Shown: positions 25,590-33,930 of the stretch, in pieces | Layout: each line of letters opens with the position of its first letter | Numbering within the stretch: position 1 is the stretch's first letter | Assembly: GCA_045561735.1 (NCBI GenBank) | Contig: JBJKXC010000019.1 | Location: 21,731 to 85,730 of the forward strand | DNA length: 64,000 bases | Source: UBA3537 sp045561735 | GTDB lineage: Bacteria; Bacteroidota; Bacteroidia; Flavobacteriales; Flavobacteriaceae | Reading direction: 5' to 3' | Notes under the pieces: model-generated | Database searches by the model: none | What the model was told of the DNA's origin: nothing | Seen by the model: the letters and a program-made list of their open reading frames with translations, nothing else | Position numbers and translations under genes: made by a program

Positions 25590-26726
25590 TTATTTATTTT
25601 TCACAGTACTACAACCTGCCATGGTTGTTATTTTCACAACTTCTGTAGGTGGCAAGTCTTTATGTCGTTTAACAGTTTCTTTTACAATTTCTTGTGTTAG
25701 TGATTTAAAAGCCAACGCTGTTTGAGTCCCCTCTTGTAATGCTGCTGGTCTTCCGTAATCACCTGCCTCTCTTATGCTTTGAACAATAGGTATTTCCCCT
25801 AAAAAAGGAACCGCTAAATCCAAAGCTAAATGTTTTGCGCCTTCTTGCCCAAATATATAATATTTATTTTCAGGAAGTTCCTCAGGTACAAAATAGGCCA
25901 TATTTTCTATGATTCCAAGAACAGGGACATTGATGTTCTCTTGTTGAAACATGGCTACGCCTTTTTTTGCATCCGAGAGCGCCACATTTTGGGGCGTGCT
26001 CACAACCACAGCGCCTGTAATAGGCAGCGACTGCATGATACTCAAGTGGATGTCTCCCGTGCCAGGAGGCAAGTCGATGAGTAAAAAATCTAGAGGACCC
26101 CAAGCGGCATCAAATATCATTTGATTGAGAGCCTTGGATGCCATAGGGCCTCTCCAAATAACAGCTTGACTTGGTTTTGTAAAAAACCCTATAGATAAAA
26201 TTTTAACACCATAACTTTCAACAGGTTTCATTTTTGAAGCGCCATCGACGTGAACTGCTAATGGTTTGTCAGAAACAACATCAAACATGATGGGAATGGA
26301 GGGACCATAAATATCGGCATCTAGGATTCCAACTTTGAAGCCCATATTGGCTAAAGTAACTGCAATATTTGAGGTAACGGTAGATTTTCCCACTCCACCT
26401 TTTCCCGAAGCAATTGCAATGATATTTTGAATACCAGGAATGGGTTTTCCCTTGATTTCATTTTTTGGCTGAGTAGGGACATCAACTTTTACATTGATTT
26501 TAATCTTTGCTTTAGCGTATACCAAATCATGAATGGCTTTCATGATATTAACCTCAGTGCGTTTTCTGGCTTGAAGCGTGGGATTGGAAATACTGATATC
26601 AACAATAACTTCATCCTTAAAAACAACAACATTTTTGACAGCTTTGCTTTCAACAATATTTATACCTTCACTAGAAACGGTGATAGTTTCCAAAGCACTT
26701 AAGATGTCTTTTTTTGTGAATTTCAA
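25590..26726 (-). CDS. mrp: Mrp/NBP35-family ATP-binding protein
   Basis: A 378-residue protein: N-terminal MIP18/DUF59 domain (1-95), then a deviant P-loop NTPase with GKGGVGKST at 108-116, DADIYGPSIP and DLPPGTGD. The family carries and transfers Fe-S clusters. The place normally holding the cluster-binding CxxC after the ENM motif reads FVPEELPEN, and the only cysteine in the protein is near the C-terminus (Cys372). It heads the operon mrp-nifU-fnr-fdx. Confidence 0.93.
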   Translation of the reverse strand: MKFTKKDILSALETITVSSEGINIVESKAVKNVVVFKDEVIVDISISNPTLQARKRTEVNIMKAIHDLVYAKAKIKINVKVDVPTQPKNEIKGKPIPGIQNIIAIASGKGGVGKSTVTSNIAVTLANMGFKVGILDADIYGPSIPIMFDVVSDKPLAVHVDGASKMKPVESYGVKILSIGFFTKPSQAVIWRGPMASKALNQMIFDAAWGPLDFLLIDLPPGTGDIHLSIMQSLPITGAVVVSTPQNVALSDAKKGVAMFQQENINVPVLGIIENMAYFVPEELPENKYYIFGQEGAKHLALDLAVPFLGEIPIVQSIREAGDYGRPAALQEGTQTALAFKSLTQEIVKETVKRHKDLPPTEVVKITTMAGCSTVKNK

Positions 26727-26755
26727 AGCGTAAAATACAGATTGATTGTTGAGTG

Positions 26756-26763
26756 CAAATATA
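26756..26763 (-). promoter_or_regulatory. -7 box of the mrp operon
   Basis: TATATTTG on the minus strand, 29 bases before the mrp start codon. It matches TAnnTTTG; no TTG is present at N19. Confidence 0.55.
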
Positions 26764-26783
26764 CGCTTGATTTGCTAAAAAAG

Positions 26784-27110
26784 CTAAAGTTCTTTTGAGG
26801 GATCCCAAAAAACAGCTCTAAAATTTTGAATTTGATTGTCTTTGACTTCAACACCCTCACTTTTAAGCAATTGTTCCATCATATTAATGCCTTCAAAATG
26901 GTGTTTCCCTGTCAGAAATCCTTTACGATTTACCACGCGATGGGCTGGTACATCTTTTCCGTGAGATGCAGTCATGGCATAGCCAACCATTCGAGCACTT
27001 TTTAAAGCCCCTAACTGTTTTGCGATAGCCCCATAACTAGTCACACGTCCAAATGGGATTTGTCGTGCAATTTCGTAACAACGTTCAAAAAAATTTGAGT
27101 TCATAATCAA
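26784..27110 (-). CDS. MGMT-family alkyltransferase-like protein
   Basis: A 108-residue protein covering only the DNA-binding C-terminal domain of O6-alkylguanine transferases (QIPFGRVTSYGAIAKQLG, then the recognition helix SARMVGYAM). The active-site PCHR motif reads PAHR (residues near 56), so the acceptor Cys is absent. Alkyltransferase-like proteins of this kind bind alkylated guanine and flag it for nucleotide excision repair rather than repairing it. It is the last gene of trmB-lysE-atl. Confidence 0.88.
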   Translation of the reverse strand: MIMNSNFFERCYEIARQIPFGRVTSYGAIAKQLGALKSARMVGYAMTASHGKDVPAHRVVNRKGFLTGKHHFEGINMMEQLLKSEGVEVKDNQIQNFRAVFWDPSKEL

Positions 27111-27123
27111 AGAGCATCTAAAA

Positions 27124-27747
27124 TTAAATCAAATTAATTAATGTAAAGATGGCAACGCCTAGGGTTATCAACGCAATGGAGTAGTTCATGTTTTTTGGAG
27201 AGGTAATTTTATTATTTTTAATATTATCAAAGAACAAAATATAAATGTAAAGCGCAATAAAACTTCCCATGATAGCCCCAGCGATATAAGCGCCAATACT
27301 GCTAGGGTCAAGCTGCAACCAACCTACGGACAATAAGGAGGTAACAACGTAGGCTTGGAAAGGAATAGGGAAGATATTAAGTGCAGACATGAAAAACCCT
27401 TGAAAAAAACGACTTTGTTTACTTTGAATTCTAGCATTAACGCTTACAGGAGATGTTTGATTCTTTCCAGTAAAATAAAAATAAAAAGAAATTAATAAAA
27501 AAATGACGACTGCCATACGCTTGAGAACACTTGTGACATCCGGATGTTGATTTAGATATTTTGCGAAAATCGTAGCGACATAGGTTTGTAGACCTACAAC
27601 AATGCAAACACCAATTGAAAAAATAAAACTGCGATTGTGACCTTCCTTGAGACTTATTCTGGCAGCCGACATATTAAGCATGCCAGGTGGCATCACTCCT
27701 AAAAAAGAAATCAAAAGGCTAAGAAAAAAAATTAAAGTAACGTCCAA
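27124..27747 (-). CDS. LysE family transporter
   Basis: A 207-residue membrane protein with about six transmembrane segments and the family opening LISFLGVMPPGMLNMSAARISLKEG. LysE/RhtB proteins export amino acids or similar small molecules; the substrate is not predictable here. It starts three bases after the trmB stop and is followed closely by the MGMT-like gene. Confidence 0.87.
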   Translation of the reverse strand: MDVTLIFFLSLLISFLGVMPPGMLNMSAARISLKEGHNRSFIFSIGVCIVVGLQTYVATIFAKYLNQHPDVTSVLKRMAVVIFLLISFYFYFTGKNQTSPVSVNARIQSKQSRFFQGFFMSALNIFPIPFQAYVVTSLLSVGWLQLDPSSIGAYIAGAIMGSFIALYIYILFFDNIKNNKITSPKNMNYSIALITLGVAIFTLINLI

Positions 27748-27750
27748 TAA

Positions 27751-28425
27751 TTAGTGTATTTTAAATCTAATATACGTAATTGCTTTCCCCTTGTCCAAAT
27801 AGGTTTTCTCGTAAAAGGTTTCAATCCCAGTTACAACTTCAGGACTTCCCTCTTGTCGGTACACATCGTGGTTTGCGTATTGAATTTCATAGCCAAGCCC
27901 TTCAAGTAGGCCCAAAGTATAGCCGTGCATGTATTCACTGTCCGTTTTTAGATGTACCACCCCATCAGCTTTTAGAACATGCTTGTAACGATTTAAAAAT
28001 GTAGGATTGGTTAAGCGATGCTTCGTGCGTTTGTATTTGATCTGAGGGTCTGGAAATGTTATCCAAATTTCATCAACTTCTCTGGCTTCAAAAAGGCCGT
28101 CAATGAGTTCTATTTGGGCACGGACAAATGCTACATTAGATAATTTATTTTCTTGGGCTGTCTTGGCGCCTCGCCAGAAACGAGCCCCTTTAATGTCAAT
28201 GCCAATGTAATTCTTATTTGGGTCTCTTTCGGCCAATCCAACAGTATACTCTCCTTTTCCACATCCCAATTCTAACACTAAGGGATGGTTGTTTTTAAAA
28301 AACTCAGCACACCACTGCCCTTTCAAAGAAAATTTATTTTCAACAAGTGTTTCGCGCGTGGGTTGGAAAACATTGGGAAATGTTTCGTTTTCTTTAAACC
28401 GTTTTAATTTATTTTTACTCCCCAA
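27751..28425 (-). CDS. trmB: tRNA (guanine(46)-N7)-methyltransferase
   Basis: A 224-residue TrmB with SAM-binding LELGCGKGEYTVGLA, the GIDIKGARFWRGA segment and the family-specific ITFPDPQIKYKRTKHRL. It makes m7G46 in tRNA variable loops. The TTG start at 28423-28425 (GSKNKLKRFKENE) is chosen because the GTG further upstream would sit inside the promoter -7 box. It leads an operon with lysE and an alkyltransferase-like gene. Confidence 0.95.
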   Translation of the reverse strand: MGSKNKLKRFKENETFPNVFQPTRETLVENKFSLKGQWCAEFFKNNHPLVLELGCGKGEYTVGLAERDPNKNYIGIDIKGARFWRGAKTAQENKLSNVAFVRAQIELIDGLFEAREVDEIWITFPDPQIKYKRTKHRLTNPTFLNRYKHVLKADGVVHLKTDSEYMHGYTLGLLEGLGYEIQYANHDVYRQEGSPEVVTGIETFYEKTYLDKGKAITYIRFKIH

Positions 28426-28441
28426 AAGTAGTTGCTTTGTG

Positions 28442-28449
28442 CAAAAATA
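28442..28449 (-). promoter_or_regulatory. -7 box of trmB
   Basis: TATTTTTG on the minus strand, matching TAnnTTTG and 16 bases before the preferred TTG start. It is the reason for rejecting the upstream GTG start. Confidence 0.55.
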
Positions 28450-28464
28450 CACAAAGCAAAGTGA

Positions 28465-29517
28465 TTAATTTATTTCTAAAGGCAACGTAAATGAAAATTC
28501 ACTGCCAATACCATATTTGCTATCAACAAAGATATTTTCCTGGTGAGCGTCAATGATGTGTTTAACAATCGACAAGCCCAATCCAGACCCTCCCTCGGTT
28601 CGAGCACCACTTTTATCAACGCGATAAAAACGCTCAAATAATCGAGAAATATGCTGATCTTCAATACCTTCGCCGTTGTCCGTTATGCGAACAACTACTT
28701 TATAATCTTCAAGTGGTTCAACGCTAATCTCCGTGGTTCCATTAACATGTCCGTATTTAATAGAATTTACAACAAGATTGGTTAAAACTTGTTGAATGCG
28801 CTCACGGTCTGCATGTACCATTAATTTAGTATGTCCAGAATTTTCAATGGATAGTACAATATTTTTCTTTACAGCTTTCATCTCTAGTTCTTCAAAGACA
28901 TTGCGAATCAACTCCAAAATATCAAAACTTGAGGTTTCTAATTTTGACTCCCCAAATTCAATTTTTGTAATCATGTCCAAATCTTGAACAATGTATATCA
29001 AGCGGTCAACACCTTTATCTGCTCTTTTTAAATATTTCTTTAAAACCTCTGGATCGCTCATTGCACCATCGAGTAGAGTGGAAATGTATCCCTGAACCGT
29101 AAACAGTGGGGTTTTTAATTCGTGAGCCACGTTTCCTACAAACTCTTTTCTAAATTCTTCTCTTGCCTGAAACGACTGAACTTCTTGTTTTTTTAATTTG
29201 GCGTATTTACTAATTTCACTAGCTAGAAAGTCCATGTCTGCAGAAATGGGAATATTTTGTACAGGACTAGTTTTGGATTCTAAAATCATAATATCCTTAT
29301 ATATTTTTTCGATGCGCTTAAAAATATATTTTTTAGTACTGTACTGAAAAATTAAAAACACCACGATGAATGTGATGCCTAAAAAACCTAAAGAAATTTT
29401 GACATCAAAACTGTTTTTGAAATACAAAAAAACACTCAGAGCGAGTGTTAAGACAATAGACGTTAGCAGCGCAGTAATGATTGCAAAAGTATATGACTTT
29501 TTTGAAAATGAGCTCAT
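28465..29517 (-). CDS. Sensor histidine kinase, PhoR-like
   Basis: A 350-residue protein: two adjacent membrane helices at the N-terminus (about 12-33 and 40-60) with almost no periplasmic part, a helical linker, the H box FVGNVAHELKTPL, and an ATPase domain with N box (LTNLVVNSIKYG), DNGEGI and GSGLGLSIV. It probably senses within the membrane or through partners. It overlaps the response regulator stop by four bases (ATGA), so both proteins are made from one transcript. Confidence 0.93.
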   Translation of the reverse strand: MSSFSKKSYTFAIITALLTSIVLTLALSVFLYFKNSFDVKISLGFLGITFIVVFLIFQYSTKKYIFKRIEKIYKDIMILESKTSPVQNIPISADMDFLASEISKYAKLKKQEVQSFQAREEFRKEFVGNVAHELKTPLFTVQGYISTLLDGAMSDPEVLKKYLKRADKGVDRLIYIVQDLDMITKIEFGESKLETSSFDILELIRNVFEELEMKAVKKNIVLSIENSGHTKLMVHADRERIQQVLTNLVVNSIKYGHVNGTTEISVEPLEDYKVVVRITDNGEGIEDQHISRLFERFYRVDKSGARTEGGSGLGLSIVKHIIDAHQENIFVDSKYGIGSEFSFTLPLEIN

Positions 29518-30206
29518 TGATTTTGAAACTTATAACCAACGCCTTTAATCGTTTTAAATTTAGAGTCACCTAATTTTCCACGCAGTTTTCTTATATGAAC
29601 ATCAATGGTGCGTCCTCCAACAACAACTTCGCTACCCCATATTTTTTCCAAGATAACTTGGCGTTTAAAAACTTTCCCGGGTTTGGATGCCAACAAATAT
29701 AGCAATTCAAATTCTTTTCTTGGTAAAACCATATCGAGGCCTTTATAATTGATTTTATACTCTTCTCTGTCAATAACAAGCCCATCTAAAAAAATGGGGG
29801 TGTTTGAAATTGAATCCTTCTGGGTTTTTAAGCGTCTTAGCAAAGACTTAATTTTACTTACCAAAACTTTGGGCTTAATGGGTTTTGTGATATAATCATC
29901 GGCCCCGGCCTCAAAGCCAGCAACTTGAGAATAGTCTTCACCTCTTGCTGTTAGAAAAGTAATAAGCGTATTTTCAAGTTCAGGTATTTTTCTAATTTGT
30001 TCACAAGCTTCAATGCCGTCCATTTCAGGCATCATCACATCCAAAATAATGAGATTGGGTTTTTCTTTTTTGGCTTTCTTAATGGCTTTCTGACCATTAT
30101 TAGCTGTAAAAACAGTATAACCTTGAGATGTTAAGTTGTAGCTAATAATTTCTAAAATATCAGGTTCATCATCGACAAGTAATATTTTAATGTTTTTATT
30201 AGTCAA
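29514..30206 (-). CDS. OmpR/PhoB-family response regulator
   Basis: About 230 residues from the TTG start at 30204-30206 (TNKNIKILLVDDEPD); the upstream extension would add an unlikely 43-residue hydrophobic leader. The receiver domain has the acidic pair in VDDEPD, the phospho-acceptor in LILDVMMPEMDG and the conserved Lys in YITKPIKP. The winged-helix DNA-binding domain ends in VVGGRTIDVHIRKLRGKLG. It pairs with the kinase that follows; regulated genes are unknown. Confidence 0.93.
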   Translation of the reverse strand: MTNKNIKILLVDDEPDILEIISYNLTSQGYTVFTANNGQKAIKKAKKEKPNLIILDVMMPEMDGIEACEQIRKIPELENTLITFLTARGEDYSQVAGFEAGADDYITKPIKPKVLVSKIKSLLRRLKTQKDSISNTPIFLDGLVIDREEYKINYKGLDMVLPRKEFELLYLLASKPGKVFKRQVILEKIWGSEVVVGGRTIDVHIRKLRGKLGDSKFKTIKGVGYKFQNQ

Positions 30207-30498
30207 ATTGAATAAAAAATAGTTATGAGTAAATATATAAATTATCCCACAAACTAAAAAAATGATTAATATTCTTAATATTGGCTTAATATTCCTGAAA
30301 CAATTTAATGACCTAATATGAGGTTTTAAGGCCATTTTAAATCACACCAAAAATTTGGTTTCAGTTAAACTTGAACAACCATTTTGAAAGTTAAAATTTA
30401 TAAAGCCTTAGTTTACAAGAATGTAAACTTAAAAATAAATTTATGTTAATAAACATGATTTAGAAAGTTGATGGTATATTAGTTTATTTCAAAAAAAC

Positions 30499-30506
30499 TA
30501 TCTTTG
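30499..30506 (+). promoter_or_regulatory. -7 box in the divergent gap 30207-30527
   Basis: TATCTTTG, 21 bases before the start of the T9SS protein gene, matches TAnnTTTG. The rest of this 321-base gap between divergent genes is AT-rich and shows no reading frame or RNA that I recognise. Confidence 0.45.
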
Positions 30507-30527
30507 GAAATATAACTTAATATCAAT

Positions 30528-32867
30528 TTGATGAAACATTTTTACTTTATAATTTTAACATTCTTAACTTTCAACTTGACCCACGGGCAAGGCTTAGAAG
30601 ATTTTACGAACTCAAATGCTACAAACAGTTATTCCGATGGCTCTTTTGAAGGTAATAATAGCATTACCTGGAGTTATATAGCCTCTAGAAATGGAAATAA
30701 TGATTCCAACGCTTCAGGAATTGAACTCCCAGCCTTAATGCTGAGAAGAGCTTCTAGCGGTAGTAAGATAACATCCAGCGCAATTTCTGGAGGTATTTCA
30801 AATTTTTCTATGAAGCTATACAAAGGATTTACCGGTGGTGGCGACAGACAAGTTGAGCTATTCATCAACGGAGTTTCTAAGGGAATATCAACTCCTTTCG
30901 ACGATTTCTCAGAGTATACTTTTTCGGTTGATAATATAAATGTTTCCGGAAACATTGTAATAGAGATTGTTAATACAACCCCTAAACAGATTATAATTGA
31001 TGACATCTCTTGGACTGGTTTTTCAACATCTTGTTTAGTTATATTCGGGCAAGCACAGTACAGTTGTGAAGGAAATTCAATTGGAGACAGTAACGACTTC
31101 GTGACTGTTAGTATTCCGTATTCAGGGTCAGACGATGGTATTACCTCCCTTACGACAACCTCAGGAGGCTCCATTGGCGGGGACGACCCAGCAACTACTT
31201 CGGACGGAACAATCGTAATTTCAGGTGTTTCAGAGGGAAGCGGATGGGATCTAGTTTTAAATGGTGGCGACTGTGATGGTATTTCCACATCCGGAACCAC
31301 TGAGGTGGATTTTTGTGATCCAATTCCGAACACATGTTATGACCTCAGCAATGGTAATGAGTCTTTTGAACTTGTTGCTGTAGCTACCAACTCAGACTCA
31401 GATGTCTGGGTCAACAATTCTGGAACCTATAATATGAATGGATATTGCGGAAGTGGCTGTACGGAAAATAGTGATACATGGCTTTTATTTGGTCCTTTAG
31501 ACACAACTCAAACAAATGATTTAAAATTGGCATTTAATGCCACTGAACAATATGGTGTTACAGACTTAATTGTAGCTTATACTGAGCAATATGGCGGTTG
31601 TCCTGCACTCTCCCAATGGATCACAGCTACAACTGTTTCAGATCCTGGTGAGGTTGAGGTAGATTTGTCTCAAATCAATGGAACAAACGTATACATTGGT
31701 ATCCAATATTACGATGATGGAACAGGTGGATTTTCTGGATGGACATTAACGGATGTTACATTAAATTCTTTTGGGAATTGTCCAATATTAGGAAATATTA
31801 CCCCCTCTGATTGTGCCACATGTGATGTTAGTTTAGATACAGCAGTTTATAGCTGTGGCAGCAATATAGTTGGAGACAACAATGACGAGGTTATAATCAC
31901 CGTTCCTTATATTGGTAGCGAATCGAGTCTGACATCCATAACCACGTCCAGCAATGGGAATCTTGGCGGAGATGATCCCGCCCTGACTGCTGATGGAAAC
32001 ATTATTCTTTCAGGACTAATTGAAGGGGATTTGTGGGACATAACCTTGAACGGTGGTGATTGTGACGGTACAACTATTTCGGGAACAATACCTGCGTCTC
32101 TTTGCGACCCGGTAATAGAGGGTTTGGTTATTAATGAAATCTTGGCCGATCCAGGTAACACAAATAGTGACGGTAATGTAGATGGCATTGATGCTAATAA
32201 CGATGGAACGATAAGCACTAGTCAAGATGAATTTTTTGAATTGTATAATAATAGTGGTGAAACTTTAGATATTTCGGGTTACACAATGGAAGACTTCTTT
32301 GCTATAAGACATACATTTCCAGCGGGTACTACAATGCAACCCAATGAGTTTTTAGTTGTTTTTTCAGGTGGAACCTTAGATGATTTTAGTGGAAATGCGC
32401 AAATTGCATCTAGTGGTGCACTTGGCCTAAATAATAGCTCGGATTTTGTTACTATTAAGAATCCATCAGGAGCTATCGTAGTGTCTGAAAATTACACGGG
32501 GGCCACTGATCAATCGATTTGTAGAGATCCTGATTTTACGGGAGATTTTGTTGGGCATTTATCACACAGTTCAAATCCTGTGGCATCTAGCCCAGGGCAG
32601 AGAAATGACGGTGTACTTTCAGTTGATGGCGCCGTGGCAACTGCCTTTGAGCTTTTTCCCAACCCAAGCAATACAGGATTTATAAACATTAAATCCAATC
32701 AAAACGGAGCTGTAAAGGTTAAGGTTTTTGATATGCTGGGAAAGCAAATGATTGACACAACAGTGGTAAATGAACGCCTTGAAGTATCAAGTTTGAACGC
32801 TGGTATATACATTGTTAACCTTACCCAAAATGACAGAACAACAACTAAAAAATTAATTCTTCAATAA
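30528..32867 (+). CDS. T9SS-exported lamin-tail-domain protein
   Basis: A 779-residue surface or secreted protein. Signal peptide 1-20. An N-terminal beta domain is followed by two homologous blocks of about 97 residues (168-265 and 431-528), each with a GGDDPA turn and ending LNGGDCDG...CDP. Between them lies an adhesin-like domain (about 270-425). Then come a lamin-tail domain (about 530-690; LVINEILADPGN, DEFFELYNNSGE) and a type A sorting domain starting at ELFPNPSNTG. Lamin-tail domains are non-catalytic beta folds often found on exported nucleases and surface proteins. No catalytic motif is seen, so an adhesive or structural role is an inference. Confidence 0.88.
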   Translation: MMKHFYFIILTFLTFNLTHGQGLEDFTNSNATNSYSDGSFEGNNSITWSYIASRNGNNDSNASGIELPALMLRRASSGSKITSSAISGGISNFSMKLYKGFTGGGDRQVELFINGVSKGISTPFDDFSEYTFSVDNINVSGNIVIEIVNTTPKQIIIDDISWTGFSTSCLVIFGQAQYSCEGNSIGDSNDFVTVSIPYSGSDDGITSLTTTSGGSIGGDDPATTSDGTIVISGVSEGSGWDLVLNGGDCDGISTSGTTEVDFCDPIPNTCYDLSNGNESFELVAVATNSDSDVWVNNSGTYNMNGYCGSGCTENSDTWLLFGPLDTTQTNDLKLAFNATEQYGVTDLIVAYTEQYGGCPALSQWITATTVSDPGEVEVDLSQINGTNVYIGIQYYDDGTGGFSGWTLTDVTLNSFGNCPILGNITPSDCATCDVSLDTAVYSCGSNIVGDNNDEVIITVPYIGSESSLTSITTSSNGNLGGDDPALTADGNIILSGLIEGDLWDITLNGGDCDGTTISGTIPASLCDPVIEGLVINEILADPGNTNSDGNVDGIDANNDGTISTSQDEFFELYNNSGETLDISGYTMEDFFAIRHTFPAGTTMQPNEFLVVFSGGTLDDFSGNAQIASSGALGLNNSSDFVTIKNPSGAIVVSENYTGATDQSICRDPDFTGDFVGHLSHSSNPVASSPGQRNDGVLSVDGAVATAFELFPNPSNTGFINIKSNQNGAVKVKVFDMLGKQMIDTTVVNERLEVSSLNAGIYIVNLTQNDRTTTKKLILQ

Positions 32868-32890
32868 TTAATTTTTAAATTCTAATTCAA

Positions 32891-32920
32891 GAGCGTTGCC
32901 GAGGCAGCGCTCTTTTTTTT
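32891..32920 (+). terminator. Terminator after the lamin-tail gene
   Basis: GC-rich stem of about nine pairs (GAGCGTTGC/GCAGCGCTC, with one G-T pair) closed by a four-base loop and followed by eight Ts; 23 bases after the stop codon. Confidence 0.85.
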
Positions 32921-32923
32921 GTC

Positions 32924-32931
32924 TATTTTTG
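32924..32931 (+). promoter_or_regulatory. -7 box of the LuxE-like gene
   Basis: TATTTTTG, matching TAnnTTTG, 19 bases before the start codon and directly after the preceding terminator. Confidence 0.45.
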
Positions 32932-32950
32932 TCATTGTATTTTAGTATTT

Positions 32951-33928
32951 ATGAATTTCAATTCAATTTTTGATATCGACTCCAATAATGCTTTTGAAAA
33001 AAAGGCGCTTGAAATTTTTAAATTTCAGTTTAAAGAGAATCCAGTATATCGTTCTTTTTGTGATCTCTTGTACAAACACCCCAGCGATATTCATAAATTA
33101 GAAGACATTCCCTTTTTGCCCATAGAATTTTTTAAAACTCATAAAGTTGTTTCTTCAAAAAAAGAAATTCAACAAATATTTATAAGCAGTGGAACTACTG
33201 GAGGTATGGTGAGCAAACACTACATAGCAAATCTTAATATTTACAAAGCTAGTTTTCAGAAAGGCTTTACACACTTTTACGGGAAATCAGAGGACTATGC
33301 AGTTTTGGCGCTTCTCCCTTCTTATTTAGAACGCGAAGATTCTTCTTTGGTTTATATGGTAAATGATATGATCAATCAATCTAAGCACACCAGAAGTGGG
33401 TTTTATTTAGATGATTTGAATGCATTAAAACAAACACTTTTAGAACTCGAGGCTGCGGGTCAAAAAACACTACTAATTGGCGTTTCTTATGCACTTTTGG
33501 ATTTGATCGAATTTCATAAATTTAAGTTCAAACACACCTTAGTGATGGAAACGGGAGGCATGAAAGGGCGTCGAAAAGAATTAATAAAATCAGAGCTGCA
33601 CGCCTTGTTAAAAGAAGGATTTGGTGTGGATAAAATCCATAGCGAATATGGAATGACGGAACTCCTATCTCAGGCCTATTCTAAAGAAAGTGGCTTGTTT
33701 TATATGCCACCATGGATGAAAGTACTAATAAGGGATCCTGTAGACGCTTTGACTATACTTCCAAGAGGAAAGTCTGGTGGCATCAATGTAATTGATTTGG
33801 CTAATATTAATTCTTGCGCATTTATTGCCACGCAAGATTTAGGGATAATTCACAATAATGATGAGTTTGAAGTACTAGGTCGTTTTGACCAATCCGATAT
33901 AAGAGGTTGTAATTTGATGGTAGTTTGA
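32951..33928 (+). CDS. LuxE-like acyl-protein synthetase / acyltransferase
   Basis: A 325-residue protein of the LuxE/acyl-adenylate family: FLPIEFFKTHKV near residue 60, then the Ser/Thr-rich nucleotide loop ISSGTTGG (about 78-85) and EYGMTELLSQAY (about 234-245), which correspond to adenylation motifs. In luminous bacteria LuxE activates fatty acids, but no lux genes are present. In Bacteroidota, family members stand alone and their acyl substrate is unknown. It converges with tyrS two bases after its stop. Confidence 0.8.
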   Translation: MNFNSIFDIDSNNAFEKKALEIFKFQFKENPVYRSFCDLLYKHPSDIHKLEDIPFLPIEFFKTHKVVSSKKEIQQIFISSGTTGGMVSKHYIANLNIYKASFQKGFTHFYGKSEDYAVLALLPSYLEREDSSLVYMVNDMINQSKHTRSGFYLDDLNALKQTLLELEAAGQKTLLIGVSYALLDLIEFHKFKFKHTLVMETGGMKGRRKELIKSELHALLKEGFGVDKIHSEYGMTELLSQAYSKESGLFYMPPWMKVLIRDPVDALTILPRGKSGGINVIDLANINSCAFIATQDLGIIHNNDEFEVLGRFDQSDIRGCNLMVV

Positions 33929-33930
33929 CC

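Noticed and set aside
30674..31333. A 219-codon minus-strand frame inside the lamin-tail gene
   Set aside because: A shadow of the Ser/Gly-rich coding strand; its Pro/Ser-rich product resembles no family and it lacks a promoter.
32951..33928. LuxE-like gene as a sign of bioluminescence
   Set aside because: No luciferase or other lux genes are nearby; stand-alone LuxE-like proteins are common in Bacteroidota.
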